NCBI RefSeq assembly: GCF_010975005.1
Contig: NZ_JAAIVC010000002.1
Span: 1-64,000, forward strand
Length of the DNA stretch: 64,000 nucleotides
Source of the DNA: Caulobacter sp. 17J65-9
Lineage (GTDB): Bacteria > Pseudomonadota > Alphaproteobacteria > Caulobacterales > Caulobacteraceae
Reading direction: 5' to 3'
The notes below the pieces were generated by a model. The model was not told the DNA's origin. It worked only from the letters and a program-made list of their open reading frames with translations, and did no database searches. The position numbers and the translations under genes are program-made. Of the stretch, positions 33,078 to 41,800 are shown piece by piece (position 1 is the stretch's first letter; the number at the start of each line of letters is the position of its first letter).

Positions 33078-36077
33078 ATGCAATTCGTTCGCCGGTCGCG
33101 AAAGGTCGCCTTCGGCCTGGCGCTCACCGCGGTCCTGGGGGCGCTGCCCACGCCCGCCCTTGCGTGGAAGCCCAAGACGCACGTCTATCTGGCCGAGCTG
33201 GCGATGCGGGACGCCGTCGACGACGGCAAGGTGACGATCTACCAGACCGACTACGCCACGGGCCGGATCATCGGCCCGCTGGGCGATTTCGAAGTCCGCC
33301 CCGAGGTGGTGGCGGCGATGAGAGCCAAGCCGGAGCAGTATCTGGCCGGCGTCGTCGGTCCCGACGCGTACCCCGACCTGATGACCGGACAACAGGTCAT
33401 TCACCCGGGCACCAACCCCAGCCTGCTGGGCGATCCGGCTCACAACGAGCCCGCCAGCGTCGGCGGCGCCGACGCCTGGCTGACCTATCTCTGGCGACTG
33501 GCTTACGGCCGAAAGGACCCGAACGCCGAGCGGGTGCGCGAGGCGCTGAACCGCGGTCCGCTAGGCGAAGTCGCTCCGCCGACGGACACGCCCGAGATCC
33601 GCGCCTTCGTGGCCGGCTACATGACGCACGCCGCCGGCGACATGTTCATGCACACCTTCGTCAATCACTATGCGGGTGGCGACTTCGCGATCCAGCCGGA
33701 CCCGCGCAACGCCATCAAGCACGTGGTGCTGGAAGGCTATGTCGGCAAGCGCACGCCCGACACGCACGCCCGGACCAGCATCGAGGGCGTGGACGAGTTC
33801 ATCTACCGCTACATGGTTCGCGCCTATCCCGGCTCGGTGCTGGAAGAGCGGCTGCTCCGGGGCGGCACGCAGGCGTCGGTTCCCTCCATCTTTTCCAACC
33901 TGCGCAACGGCTTGCAGCGGGACGTCGACAGCTACGATCGCGAGCGCCTGGCGCGCTCAGGCCCGTCGCGCGTCGCCTATTCCACCGCCAACGGTCCGGT
34001 GGCGGAATACAAGCGCGCCTGGATCGCGGACATCGACCGGGGGCTGCGCGCCTGGCCGCGCGTATCGCACGAGATCTCGCAGGCGATCGTCTACAATCCC
34101 GACGGCGACGGTGCGGACATCGCCCGGGCCAAGGAAGTCGCTTCGGCCTATCTGGGCGACCACCTGCTCAGCATGGCGGGTGCGCCCGACGCCGTCATCG
34201 CCACGGCCCAGTTCATCGCCGACACGGTCGACGCCATTCTGCCCGACTTCATGCTGGCGCCGCTTGAGGCGCTGAAGAAGGAGTTGCTGAACTGGCTGGT
34301 GAAGCAAGCCACCGGCATGTCGCCGGAAGAGATCAAGGGCTACCTCAGCAACCCCGAGACCCATTTCGACCGAGTGATGAACGCGCCTGGCGGCGGGTAC
34401 GGCGGGCGCGCTCCGACCCTGACGACCCTGGCCGCCTTCAACCGCGACGTCCTGAAGATCGCAGATCCGGGCGCCCAGCACATGGACCGGAAGTTCGATC
34501 CGAACGGCTTCGCGCCGGCCTTCAACACGCTCCAGATGACCAAGCTGATGTACCTCAGCGAAAAGGGCATGGCCGACCTGCTCGCGGCGCTGAAGGCCAA
34601 GGGGCTGACGACGCCGGAGATGCCCAAGGGCGTCGCCTACGAAACCGCCATGCTGGGGTTCCTGACGTCGATGGACGGGGACAACCGCTGGCAAGGCCTG
34701 GCCCACGGTTCCACGAAGGCCGAGGGGCGCGCCTTCTTCCTGGCGCGTGACGGGGCCGACGCGTGGCGCAATCTGTTCATGCGCCAGATCGGCGAGCGCG
34801 CCGACTGGCCTGCCTCCAGCGCTCCGGCCCAGGAGGCCGGCGGGCCGCCGGACGACACCGGCTTCGTTCGTATCGACTGGTGGGCGGCGCGCGTCGACAA
34901 GGTCGAATACGACGACGGCAAGGGCCGCAACGTCGCCGTCACCATGACCTTCCGCAACGACAGCAACGAAACGCATTCGTTCTCGGACAAGATCGCCAAG
35001 CCGGTGCGGGCCTTGCTGAACGCGGGCGACACGCGGCTTTCCCCTGTCAGGATGGACTACCTCAACACTGACGAAGCCCGCATGCCGGCGTGGCACTATC
35101 CACCGACGAGCCCGATCCCCCGCAAGGGCCGGATCACGGTGCGGTTCGTTTTCGACGTAGGGGAGAGCGTCAGGCAGCGCACGGTGCACAGCGTCTCGAT
35201 CATCGAGCAGCATCCCCGCTCGGCGCTCACGCCGGCGGTGGTGACCGACGCGGGAGCGAAGGATTTCCCGCTCGACCGCCTGAACCTGGACGGCAGCGTC
35301 GGCGTCAAGCCCGCGCCGACCCTGCCGCCCGTCAGCACCGACCTGGAACAGCTGAAGAAATACGAAGGGCGCTATCGCACCAACCGCGGCACCATCATCA
35401 AGCTGGCGGTCGTCGACGGCGAGCTGACGGGCGAGGCCATGACCGTCGACTATCCCACCCCCAAGGAAATGGTGAAGCTGAAACTCTACGCCGACGGCGC
35501 CCTGAGAGGCGCCATGCGCGAAACCAACGGCCCGGGCCTCTACGCCTGGCTTGATCTGGAGGTCCGTTTCGCACCGGACGCCTCGAGTTTCACGGGCCAG
35601 GGCGTCTACACGACCGCGAAAACCAGTCCGCCGACCGCCTATTCCGGCAAGCGCGTGGCCGACACGGCCGCCAAGACCGGTCCGGCCGCCTGTCAGGCGC
35701 CGGTCGGAAAGCCCCAGCGCATCGGACCCTATGACGTGGCCTTCGTCTGCCTCCAGAAGGGCGACGACGGGGACTGGGAATCGACATGGTCGCTGACCAA
35801 TCGGACCCAGGATCCGACGACGGTGCAGCTCAGCGACCTGAGCGTCGTCATATCGGACGCCACCGGCAAGTCGAACGAGGCCTACGGCCCGTACCACTAC
35901 GCCGGTGAAACGGGCCGCCGGGTCCGGCGGAGCGGATTCGAGATCCCGCCGGGGACGGAGACCCAAATCCGCTTCTGGCACTCGCGATCACGAGACCTGA
36001 AACCCGTCAGCTACGCCTTCAAGGTGAAGGGGCAAGCGGGGCAGGGGGAGTTGCCTGCCGATCCCGACGCCCCATGA
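33078..36077 (+). CDS. Exported zinc-dependent phospholipase C/P1 nuclease-like protein
   Basis: The 999-residue protein has a signal peptide ending ALA, so the predicted mature protein begins with Trp30, matching the N-terminal tryptophan that binds zinc in bacterial phospholipase C and P1 nuclease. WKPKTHVYLAELA supplies a further histidine (His34). GYMTHAAGDMFMHTF gives the HxxxDxxxH metal motif (His184, Asp188, His192). This catalytic region covers roughly residues 30-400. The C-terminal half holds an Ig- or C2-like region (WWAARVDKVEYDDG), a YEGRYRTNRGTIIKL repeat-like domain and a final beta domain. The size is much larger than typical enzymes of about 250-430 residues. The substrate is unknown. 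GGGAG precedes the ATG. Confidence 0.85.
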   Translation: MQFVRRSRKVAFGLALTAVLGALPTPALAWKPKTHVYLAELAMRDAVDDGKVTIYQTDYATGRIIGPLGDFEVRPEVVAAMRAKPEQYLAGVVGPDAYPDLMTGQQVIHPGTNPSLLGDPAHNEPASVGGADAWLTYLWRLAYGRKDPNAERVREALNRGPLGEVAPPTDTPEIRAFVAGYMTHAAGDMFMHTFVNHYAGGDFAIQPDPRNAIKHVVLEGYVGKRTPDTHARTSIEGVDEFIYRYMVRAYPGSVLEERLLRGGTQASVPSIFSNLRNGLQRDVDSYDRERLARSGPSRVAYSTANGPVAEYKRAWIADIDRGLRAWPRVSHEISQAIVYNPDGDGADIARAKEVASAYLGDHLLSMAGAPDAVIATAQFIADTVDAILPDFMLAPLEALKKELLNWLVKQATGMSPEEIKGYLSNPETHFDRVMNAPGGGYGGRAPTLTTLAAFNRDVLKIADPGAQHMDRKFDPNGFAPAFNTLQMTKLMYLSEKGMADLLAALKAKGLTTPEMPKGVAYETAMLGFLTSMDGDNRWQGLAHGSTKAEGRAFFLARDGADAWRNLFMRQIGERADWPASSAPAQEAGGPPDDTGFVRIDWWAARVDKVEYDDGKGRNVAVTMTFRNDSNETHSFSDKIAKPVRALLNAGDTRLSPVRMDYLNTDEARMPAWHYPPTSPIPRKGRITVRFVFDVGESVRQRTVHSVSIIEQHPRSALTPAVVTDAGAKDFPLDRLNLDGSVGVKPAPTLPPVSTDLEQLKKYEGRYRTNRGTIIKLAVVDGELTGEAMTVDYPTPKEMVKLKLYADGALRGAMRETNGPGLYAWLDLEVRFAPDASSFTGQGVYTTAKTSPPTAYSGKRVADTAAKTGPAACQAPVGKPQRIGPYDVAFVCLQKGDDGDWESTWSLTNRTQDPTTVQLSDLSVVISDATGKSNEAYGPYHYAGETGRRVRRSGFEIPPGTETQIRFWHSRSRDLKPVSYAFKVKGQAGQGELPADPDAP

Positions 36078-37343
36078 CTACTCCGCCGCCAACGCCGCCG
36101 GTTCCGCCGTCTGCGCGACCCGTCCTTCGTAGACCGCGACGTCGAGGAGGCCTTCCTCGCGGGCGACCAGCACGGGCACCAGCATCTGGCCGGTGACGTT
36201 GGTGGCCGTGCGCATCATGTCGACGATGCGGTCGATGGCGACCAGCAGGCCCAGGCCCTCCAGCGGCAGGCCGGCGGTGGACAGGGTCAGGGTCAGCATG
36301 ACCGTGGCGGTGCCCGGCACGCCGGCGGTGGCCAGCGAGCCGAGGACGGCGGTGAGCGCGATCAGGCCGTAGTGCGCCCCGGTCAGCTCCACGCCGAAGT
36401 AGCGGGCCACGAAGATCGAGGCGATGGCCGGATAGATCGCGCCGCAGGCGTCCATCTTCATGTTCGCGCCCAGCGGCACGGCGAAGCCGGCGTAGGCCTG
36501 GGGCACGCCCAGCCGGTCGATGGTCGTGCGCAGCGACACCGGCAGGGTGCCGATACTCGACGCGCTGGCGAAGGCGGTCTGCTGGGCGGGCAGGGCGCCC
36601 CTGAAGAACGGCAGGGCCTTCAGGCCGTGCAGCTTCAGGAGGCCGCCGTAGACCACGACGATGTGCACCAGGCAGGCGACGTAGACGGCGACGATGAACT
36701 TGGCCAGCGGGGCCAGCGAGGCCAGGCCGTAATGGCCAACCACGCCGGCGATCAGGCCGAACACGCCGATGGGCGTCAGCTGGATGATCCAGCGGGTGAT
36801 TTGGAAGATCAGGCTGGAGCCCTCGTCCAGCAGGGCGCGAAGCCGGGCGGTCTTGTCGCCCAGCGCCAGCAGGCCGGCGCCGACGAAGCCGGCGACGACC
36901 AGCACCTGCAGCACCTTGCCCTCGGCCAGGGCCGCGAACAGGTTGGCCGGCGCGAGGCCGACCAGCACTTCGGTGATCGTCGGGATCTCCTTCAGGACGA
37001 CCGGTTCGGTCACCAGGTTGGAGACCCCGGCGCCCGGATCGAACAGCAGGCCGAAGCCCAGGCCCACCCCGACCGCCAGGGTCGAGGTGGCGACGAACCA
37101 GGCCAGGGTGCGCCCGCCCAGGCGGGCGGCGTTGCCGACGCCGGCCAGCTTGGGGAGGCTGGTGGCCACGGTGAAGAACACCAGCGGCACGACCAGCATC
37201 TTGATCAGGTTCACGTACAGGTCGCCCAGCGGCCCGAACCAGGGCTCGGCCTGCGGCCCGGCCAGGGCCCCGGCGAGAACGCCGAGACCGAAGCCGACCG
37301 CCACCTTCCGCCAGAGCGGCTGTTTCAGCAGAAATTTCAACAT
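36078..37343 (-). CDS. DAACS-family cation symporter, probable sulfur amino acid importer
   Basis: The 421-residue inner-membrane protein is a dicarboxylate/amino acid:cation symporter with eight helices and two re-entrant loops. The first loop is the serine-rich ASASSIGTLPVS. The substrate motif, NMDGT in glutamate carriers, is here NMKMDACGAIYPA, closer to the CxGIYPA of TcyP/YdjN cystine carriers. The ATG at 37343 (MLKFLLKQPLWRK) lies seven bases after the receptor gene stop codon, so both genes share the SAM-riboswitch leader. An upstream in-frame start would lie inside the receptor gene. Transport of methionine or cystine-like compounds is inferred from the riboswitch and the motif. Confidence 0.88.
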   Translation of the reverse strand: MLKFLLKQPLWRKVAVGFGLGVLAGALAGPQAEPWFGPLGDLYVNLIKMLVVPLVFFTVATSLPKLAGVGNAARLGGRTLAWFVATSTLAVGVGLGFGLLFDPGAGVSNLVTEPVVLKEIPTITEVLVGLAPANLFAALAEGKVLQVLVVAGFVGAGLLALGDKTARLRALLDEGSSLIFQITRWIIQLTPIGVFGLIAGVVGHYGLASLAPLAKFIVAVYVACLVHIVVVYGGLLKLHGLKALPFFRGALPAQQTAFASASSIGTLPVSLRTTIDRLGVPQAYAGFAVPLGANMKMDACGAIYPAIASIFVARYFGVELTGAHYGLIALTAVLGSLATAGVPGTATVMLTLTLSTAGLPLEGLGLLVAIDRIVDMMRTATNVTGQMLVPVLVAREEGLLDVAVYEGRVAQTAEPAALAAE

Positions 37344-37350
37344 GCTGGGC

Positions 37351-39750
37351 TCACCAGTTGAACGCCGCTCGCACATAGGCGAAGCGGCCGTTGAAGCCAA
37401 ACGGCGAATAGCGCGTGAAGCCGAGCGTGCCGGTCGAGTTGAGCGCCGCCGGGGTCTCGTCCGGATAGACGTCGAACAGGTTGTCGACGCCGAGCGCGAG
37501 TTCGAAGTTGTCGGTCACGTCGAACCGACCTTCGAGGTCGACCAGGGTCTTGTCGCCGGACGAGATGTCGCTGGCCGCGGTCGAGCCCGGCTCGATCGCC
37601 TCGCCGTAGTGGGTGGCCTTGGCGCTGGCGCCCCAGCGGTCCAGGCGCCAGTCCAGCGCGGCGACCAGCTTCTTCTCCGGCGTGCCGGTCTCGATGATGT
37701 TCTGCGACACCCGGCCGAACAGGACCGGCGGCGGCGTCAGCGCGGACAGCACGTTGGTGCTGGGCAGGCGGGTGACGTCGGTCGAGTTGAAGTTGGCCGC
37801 GCCGGTCAGGTCGAACCGGCCGAAGTCGGTGTCCCAGCGATAGCGCGCGACCACGTCGACGCCCTGGGTTTCGGTGTCCACGCCGTTGATGAAGAAGCGC
37901 GCCTGGGTGACGCCGAAGGGGGTCAGCAGGGCGGCGATATCGGGGCGCGAGGCGCCGCCGAGGTTGTCGGTCAGGACGATGCGGTCGTCGATGTTGATCT
38001 GATAGGCGTCGACGGTCAGCTCGAACGGACCGCGGCGATAGACCGCGCCCAGGCTGGCGTTCACCGACTTCTCGGCGTCCAGCGGTTGGGCGCCCAGCGC
38101 GCGGGCGACAGCGCTGTCGGCCGGGAAGGTGCCGACCTCGTAGGGCACGCCCGCCGTGAAGTTGGTCGAGGTGGCCGTGTAGAACTGCTGTTGCAGCGAC
38201 GGCGCGCGGAAGCCGGTCGAGACCGAACCGCGCAGCGCGAAGGCCGGGGTGAAGTCGTAGCGGGCGGCCAGCTTGCCGGTCAGGGAGTCGCCGAAGTCGG
38301 AATAGTGCTCGGCCCGCGCCGCGGCCGAGGCGGTGAACTTGTCGGTGATCTGCGCCTCGACGTCGACATAGGCGCCGATGGCCTGGCGGTCCTCGTCGAC
38401 CTCGTTCGAGGGGCGCAGGCCCGGGAAACCCTGGGCGCCCGGCGCGGGGCCGACGATCGGGCCCTGGTCCCACGCCTTGGCGTCGCCGGCGCGGATCTCA
38501 TAGCTCTCGCTGCGCGCCTCGAGCCCCCAGGCCACGTTCAGCGAGCCGGCCAGGCCGACCTCGAAGCCGCGGGTCACGTCCAGGCCCAGCACCACCTGGT
38601 CGTAGGTGAAGCCTCCGGCGTCGAAGGACGTCGGAGAGGCGGCGCCGTAGGTCGGGTTCAGGCTGTTGGAAACCCCGTAGTCGAGCTTGTCGCGGCCGTA
38701 GCTGAGGTTCAGGTCGGCCTTCCAGCCGCCGATTTCGCCGCGCAGGCCCGCCGCCGCCGAGACGTCCTCGACCTCCACCCCGATCAGCGGCAGGAAGCCG
38801 TGCGGATAGATCGCCGGCACGTTGTTCGAGTTGGACGGAATGCGGAAGAAGGCGGCGCTTTCGCTGTCGCGCTTCTGCAGGCCGGCCCAGCCATAGGCCT
38901 CCCAGCCGTTCGTCAGCGGCAGGCCGGCGTTGGCGTAGAGGGTCAGGTCCTGCGCGTCCGGATCCCCGTAGCGCGAGGTCACCCGGGCGGGCGTCACCCG
39001 CGGGTCGAGGTCGCCGCGGCTGGTCGGCTCGCGGTCGCGGTACTCCCCCGACACGGTCAGGAAGCCGTCGGCGCCAAGCGGCAGGCCCTGCCAGCCGGAC
39101 ACGGTGACGGTCTGGCCGTCCTGCACCGAGCGACTGGTGCGGGCGGTGTCCACGTCCGTGAAGTATTGGCCCACCGTCACCGCGGCGCCGCCGCCTTCGC
39201 GGGCTTCGCGCAGGCGCAGGTTGATCACGCCCGCCAGGGCGTCGGAGCCGTACTGGGCGGAGGCGCCGTCGCGCAGGACTTCGACCCGCTCCAGCGCGGT
39301 GACCGGGATGGCGTTCAGGTCGACGGCGGCCGAGCCGCGGCCCACCGAGCCGTTGACGTTGACCAGGGCCGAGGCGTGGCGGCGCACGCCGTTGACCAGC
39401 ACCAGGGTCTGGTCGGGGCTGAGGCCGCGCAGCGCGGCCGGGCGCACGCTGTCGGTGCCGTCCACCGCCGCGGCGCGCGGGAAGGTGATCGACGGGGCCG
39501 TGGTGGACAGGGCCTCGGCCAGTTCGGTCGTGCCCTGGCGGGTCAGCGCCTCGCTGCGGATCACGTCGACCGGGGCCAGGGTGTCCAGGCGCGAGCGGCC
39601 GGCGACGCGGGTGCCGGTGACCACCACCTCGTCGACGGCGGCGGCGTCTTCGGGCGAGATGTCGGCCGCTTCCTGGGCGAAGGCGGGCGAGGCGAGGGCG
39701 ACGAGCGAGACGGCGCCCAGCAGCAGGGCGCGAGTCGAGAACAGAGACAT
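37351..39750 (-). CDS. TonB-dependent outer-membrane receptor under SAM riboswitch
   Basis: The 799-residue protein has a signal peptide ending SPAFAQ, a TonB box/plug start (VDEVVVTGTR), a plug domain with RGLSPDQTLVLVNG and IERVEVLRDGASAQYGSDALAGVIN, and a beta-barrel ending in a C-terminal aromatic residue (RAAFNW). It would import a scarce nutrient across the outer membrane, using TonB energy. The ATG at 39750 is preferred over ATGs at 39807 and 39777 because the signal peptide begins there and AAAGG lies upstream. A SAM-I riboswitch sits about 295 bases upstream, and a DAACS transporter gene follows, pointing to methionine or a related sulfur compound. Confidence 0.95.
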   Translation of the reverse strand: MSLFSTRALLLGAVSLVALASPAFAQEAADISPEDAAAVDEVVVTGTRVAGRSRLDTLAPVDVIRSEALTRQGTTELAEALSTTAPSITFPRAAAVDGTDSVRPAALRGLSPDQTLVLVNGVRRHASALVNVNGSVGRGSAAVDLNAIPVTALERVEVLRDGASAQYGSDALAGVINLRLREAREGGGAAVTVGQYFTDVDTARTSRSVQDGQTVTVSGWQGLPLGADGFLTVSGEYRDREPTSRGDLDPRVTPARVTSRYGDPDAQDLTLYANAGLPLTNGWEAYGWAGLQKRDSESAAFFRIPSNSNNVPAIYPHGFLPLIGVEVEDVSAAAGLRGEIGGWKADLNLSYGRDKLDYGVSNSLNPTYGAASPTSFDAGGFTYDQVVLGLDVTRGFEVGLAGSLNVAWGLEARSESYEIRAGDAKAWDQGPIVGPAPGAQGFPGLRPSNEVDEDRQAIGAYVDVEAQITDKFTASAAARAEHYSDFGDSLTGKLAARYDFTPAFALRGSVSTGFRAPSLQQQFYTATSTNFTAGVPYEVGTFPADSAVARALGAQPLDAEKSVNASLGAVYRRGPFELTVDAYQINIDDRIVLTDNLGGASRPDIAALLTPFGVTQARFFINGVDTETQGVDVVARYRWDTDFGRFDLTGAANFNSTDVTRLPSTNVLSALTPPPVLFGRVSQNIIETGTPEKKLVAALDWRLDRWGASAKATHYGEAIEPGSTAASDISSGDKTLVDLEGRFDVTDNFELALGVDNLFDVYPDETPAALNSTGTLGFTRYSPFGFNGRFAYVRAAFNW

Positions 39751-40043
39751 TTGCAGTTGCCTTTCGCGGCGCAGCATTCGTGCGCCGTCGTTTCGGCGCC
39801 GCAGCAAGCGGTCGCCGACATTTTCGATGATGCGGTTGTGAGAGACGTGCGGCCGGGGCCGCGGGCCGTCAGAGGCTACATCGAGCCGGACAGCAGCAGC
39901 GACAACACGGCGCGCGCAGGCCCGCGTACGGTCGCTCGATCATCGCTGTCATCTGAGACACTGAAGCCCCCTGCGCTACGCTCCGCGAGAGAATCCGACG
40001 GTTTGCGGCAGGGAGCGGACCTCGCGCCCGTAGGGCGTGTCCG
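39751..40043 (-). other. Long 5' leader between SAM riboswitch and receptor gene
   Basis: These 293 bases lie between the aptamer and the receptor start codon. They should contain the expression platform. I see a local hairpin just after P1 (CGCCC-TAC-GGGCG) but no hairpin followed by a T-run, so control may act on translation, through Rho, or by a structure I cannot resolve by eye. No protein-coding frame is credible here. Confidence 0.5.
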
Positions 40044-40152
40044 TCTCATCTGTCGCGGGCGAAGCGCCCCCGCAGGAGTTGGCACCTTGCGAATTCGGTT
40101 CGCAGGTTGCCCCGGCGTCTTCGGGCCTGTCCCTCAGCCGGTCTCGATGAGT
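40044..40152 (-). ncRNA. SAM-I (S-box) riboswitch
   Basis: Read on the minus strand, the conserved SAM-I core appears in order: closing helix P1 strand CTCATC (40146-40151), GGCTGAGGGACAGGCCC, CGAAGACGCCGGGGCAACC, a P3 arm with TGCGAACCGAATTCGCA, AAGGTGCCAACTCCTGC, a P4 hairpin GGGGGCGCTTCGCCC-type, GACAGATGAG with the second P1 strand (40045-40050). This matches the family consensus throughout. It binds S-adenosylmethionine and normally represses downstream methionine-related genes when SAM is plentiful. The genes in line are the TonB-dependent receptor and the DAACS transporter. Confidence 0.97.
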
Positions 40153-40210
40153 GAGATAATGCTGCGCTTGAACGGCGCCAGCGTCAAGCACAGATTTTTT
40201 GCGATGCAAT

Positions 40211-40244
40211 AAAGAAAACGGCGCGGGAGAAGCTCCCGCGCCGT
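40211..40244 (-). terminator. Rho-independent terminator after rplI
   Basis: On the minus strand, a 12-base-pair stem (40233-40244 with 40218-40229) with a three-base loop is followed by TTTCTTT. It ends the ribosomal protein operon. Confidence 0.93.
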
Positions 40245-40270
40245 CTCAATTTTCAGCCTTGGAAAAAGGC

Positions 40271-40855
40271 TTAGTAGGCTTCCGCTTCGCGCTCGGCCTG
40301 GCCGGCGCCGCCTTCCAGCATGTCCTGGGCGGCTTCGGCGGCGTAGGCGCGCTCTTCCTCGAACTGCGAGGCGATCACGTTCTCACCGCGCGCCTGACGC
40401 TCGGCTTCGTCGGCCGAACGGGCGATGTTCACGGTGACGGTGATCGTCACTTCGGGGTGCAGCTTCACCTTCACCGAGTGGACGCCCAGCGTCTTGATCG
40501 GCACGTCCAGGACGACCTGGTTGCGCTCGACCTTGCCGCCTTCGGCCTTGATGGCCTCGGCGACGTCGCGGGCCGCGACCGAACCGTACAGCTGGCCGCT
40601 TTCGCCGGCCGAACGGATCATCACGTACTGGGTGTTGTCGAGCTTCTCGCCCGACTTCTCGGCGTCCGTACGGTTCTGGGCGTTGCGGGCCTCGATCTGG
40701 GCGCGCTGGGCTTCGAACAGCTTCAGGTTGGCCGAGGTGGCGCGCAGGGCCTTCTGGCGCGGCAGCAGGAAGTTACGGGCGAAGCCGTCCTTCACCGAAA
40801 CCGTGTCGCCGATGGTGCCGAGCTTCTCGACGCGTTCAAGCAGGATGACTTTCAT
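40271..40855 (-). CDS. rplI: 50S ribosomal protein L9
   Basis: The 194-residue product begins [32 protein letters not shown], which contains the L9 signature of the N-terminal rRNA-binding domain. A long central helix and a C-terminal domain ([19 protein letters not shown]) follow. An acidic alanine/glutamate-rich tail of about 45 residues ([18 protein letters not shown]) extends beyond the 150-residue length usual in other bacteria, as is common in alphaproteobacteria. It is last in the rpsF-rpsR-rplI operon. Confidence 0.97.
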   Translation of the reverse strand: MKVILLERVEKLGTIGDTVSVKDGFARNFLLPRQKALRATSANLKLFEAQRAQIEARNAQNRTDAEKSGEKLDNTQYVMIRSAGESGQLYGSVAARDVAEAIKAEGGKVERNQVVLDVPIKTLGVHSVKVKLHPEVTITVTVNIARSADEAERQARGENVIASQFEEERAYAAEAAQDMLEGGAGQAEREAEAY

Positions 40856-40865
40856 CGGTCAGTCC

Positions 40866-41141
40866 TCACTTCACGACGTAGGGCAGCAGGGCCAGGAAGC
40901 GGGCGCGCTTGATGGCCTTGGCCAGCTCGCGTTGCTTCTTGGCGGACACCGCGGTGATGCGCGACGGGACGATCTTGCCGCGCTCGGAGACGTAGCGCTG
41001 CAGCAGCTTCACGTCCTTGTAGTCGATCTTCGGCGCGTTGGCGCCCGAGAACGGGCACACCTTGCGGCGACGGAAGAACGGGCGACGGGCGGGGCCGGTG
41101 CCGGCCGGGGCGCCCGGGATCGGAGCGGTCGTGTCGGTCAT
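40866..41141 (-). CDS. rpsR: 30S ribosomal protein S18
   Basis: This 91-residue protein has the S18 signature [20 protein letters not shown] followed by [36 protein letters not shown]. An N-terminal Pro/Thr/Ala extension of about 20 residues precedes the core. S18 pairs with S6 on the 30S platform. The gene lies 11 bases after rpsF and 10 bases before rplI. Confidence 0.98.
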   Translation of the reverse strand: MTDTTAPIPGAPAGTGPARRPFFRRRKVCPFSGANAPKIDYKDVKLLQRYVSERGKIVPSRITAVSAKKQRELAKAIKRARFLALLPYVVK

Positions 41142-41152
41142 GTCCGGGTTCC

Positions 41153-41554
41153 TCAGACCATATCTTCGAAGCCGCCGCGGGGACCGCGGTCGGGACGGTC
41201 GCGGTCACGGTCGCCGCGCTCGCGTTCACGCTCGCGACGGGCCAGCACCGGCGACAGTTCCAGGTCGAGCTCTTCGACGCGCACGGTCATGTAGCGGAGC
41301 ACGTCTTCGTTGAGCGAGATCTGGCGCTCCATCTCCTTCACCGCCGCCGACGGAGCGTCGATGGCGAGCAGGGAGTAGTGGCCCTTGCGGTTCTTCTTGA
41401 TGCGGTAGGTGAGGTTACGCAGACCCCAGTACTCGATCTTGGCGACGGTGCCGCCTTGTTCCTCGAGCAGGGCCTTGAGCGTGTCGTTCAGGGCCTCGGC
41501 CTGTTGCGGCGAGATATCCTGCCGCGCGATGATGACGTGTTCGTAGAGTGCCAT
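41153..41554 (-). CDS. rpsF: 30S ribosomal protein S6
   Basis: The 133-residue product starts [18 protein letters not shown] and contains [19 protein letters not shown], the S6 core with residues that contact S18. A basic/acidic repeat tail (RREREREERGDRDR-like, about residues 107-133) is typical of alphaproteobacterial S6. It is the first gene of the operon. AAGAGG lies six bases upstream of the ATG, next to a possible regulatory hairpin. Confidence 0.98.
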   Translation of the reverse strand: MALYEHVIIARQDISPQQAEALNDTLKALLEEQGGTVAKIEYWGLRNLTYRIKKNRKGHYSLLAIDAPSAAVKEMERQISLNEDVLRYMTVRVEELDLELSPVLARRERERERGDRDRDRPDRGPRGGFEDMV

Positions 41555-41564
41555 TTGGTCCTCT

Positions 41565-41605
41565 TCCGGGTGGAAGGCGGCGGAGCGGCCGGCGGAAGAC
41601 CCGGA
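41565..41605 (-). promoter_or_regulatory. Hairpin in the rpsF leader, candidate S6:S18 autoregulatory site
   Basis: On the minus strand, TCCGGGT (41599-41605) and ACCCGGA (41565-41571) form a perfect seven-base-pair stem whose 3' side runs directly into the AAGAGG ribosome-binding site of rpsF. The 27-base loop contains CCG triplets. S6:S18 complexes repress rpsF through a CCG-bearing leader element in many bacteria. Equivalence here is suggested, not shown. Confidence 0.4.
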
Positions 41606-41800
41606 TCCGTCCCGATGGATCTAGACGCGGCGAACGGACCGAGAGCCCGTTCCTTGGGAACCGCGAAGAGACCGCCTTCCAGGAAAGCGAGCGCGACTAC
41701 ACGGAAAACGCCGGGGCGGCAAGGGAAATCCCGCTTTCGCCCCGGCTTGTCGCGTCGCGGCGCGCGTGCGAGGTGACGGCTCAGCTTTAGGGGGAGCGTC

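Noticed and set aside
36769-40212. 1147-residue plus-strand frame across the receptor gene and riboswitch
   Set aside because: It is antisense to the receptor gene and passes through the riboswitch and leader; no recognisable domain or ribosome-binding site.
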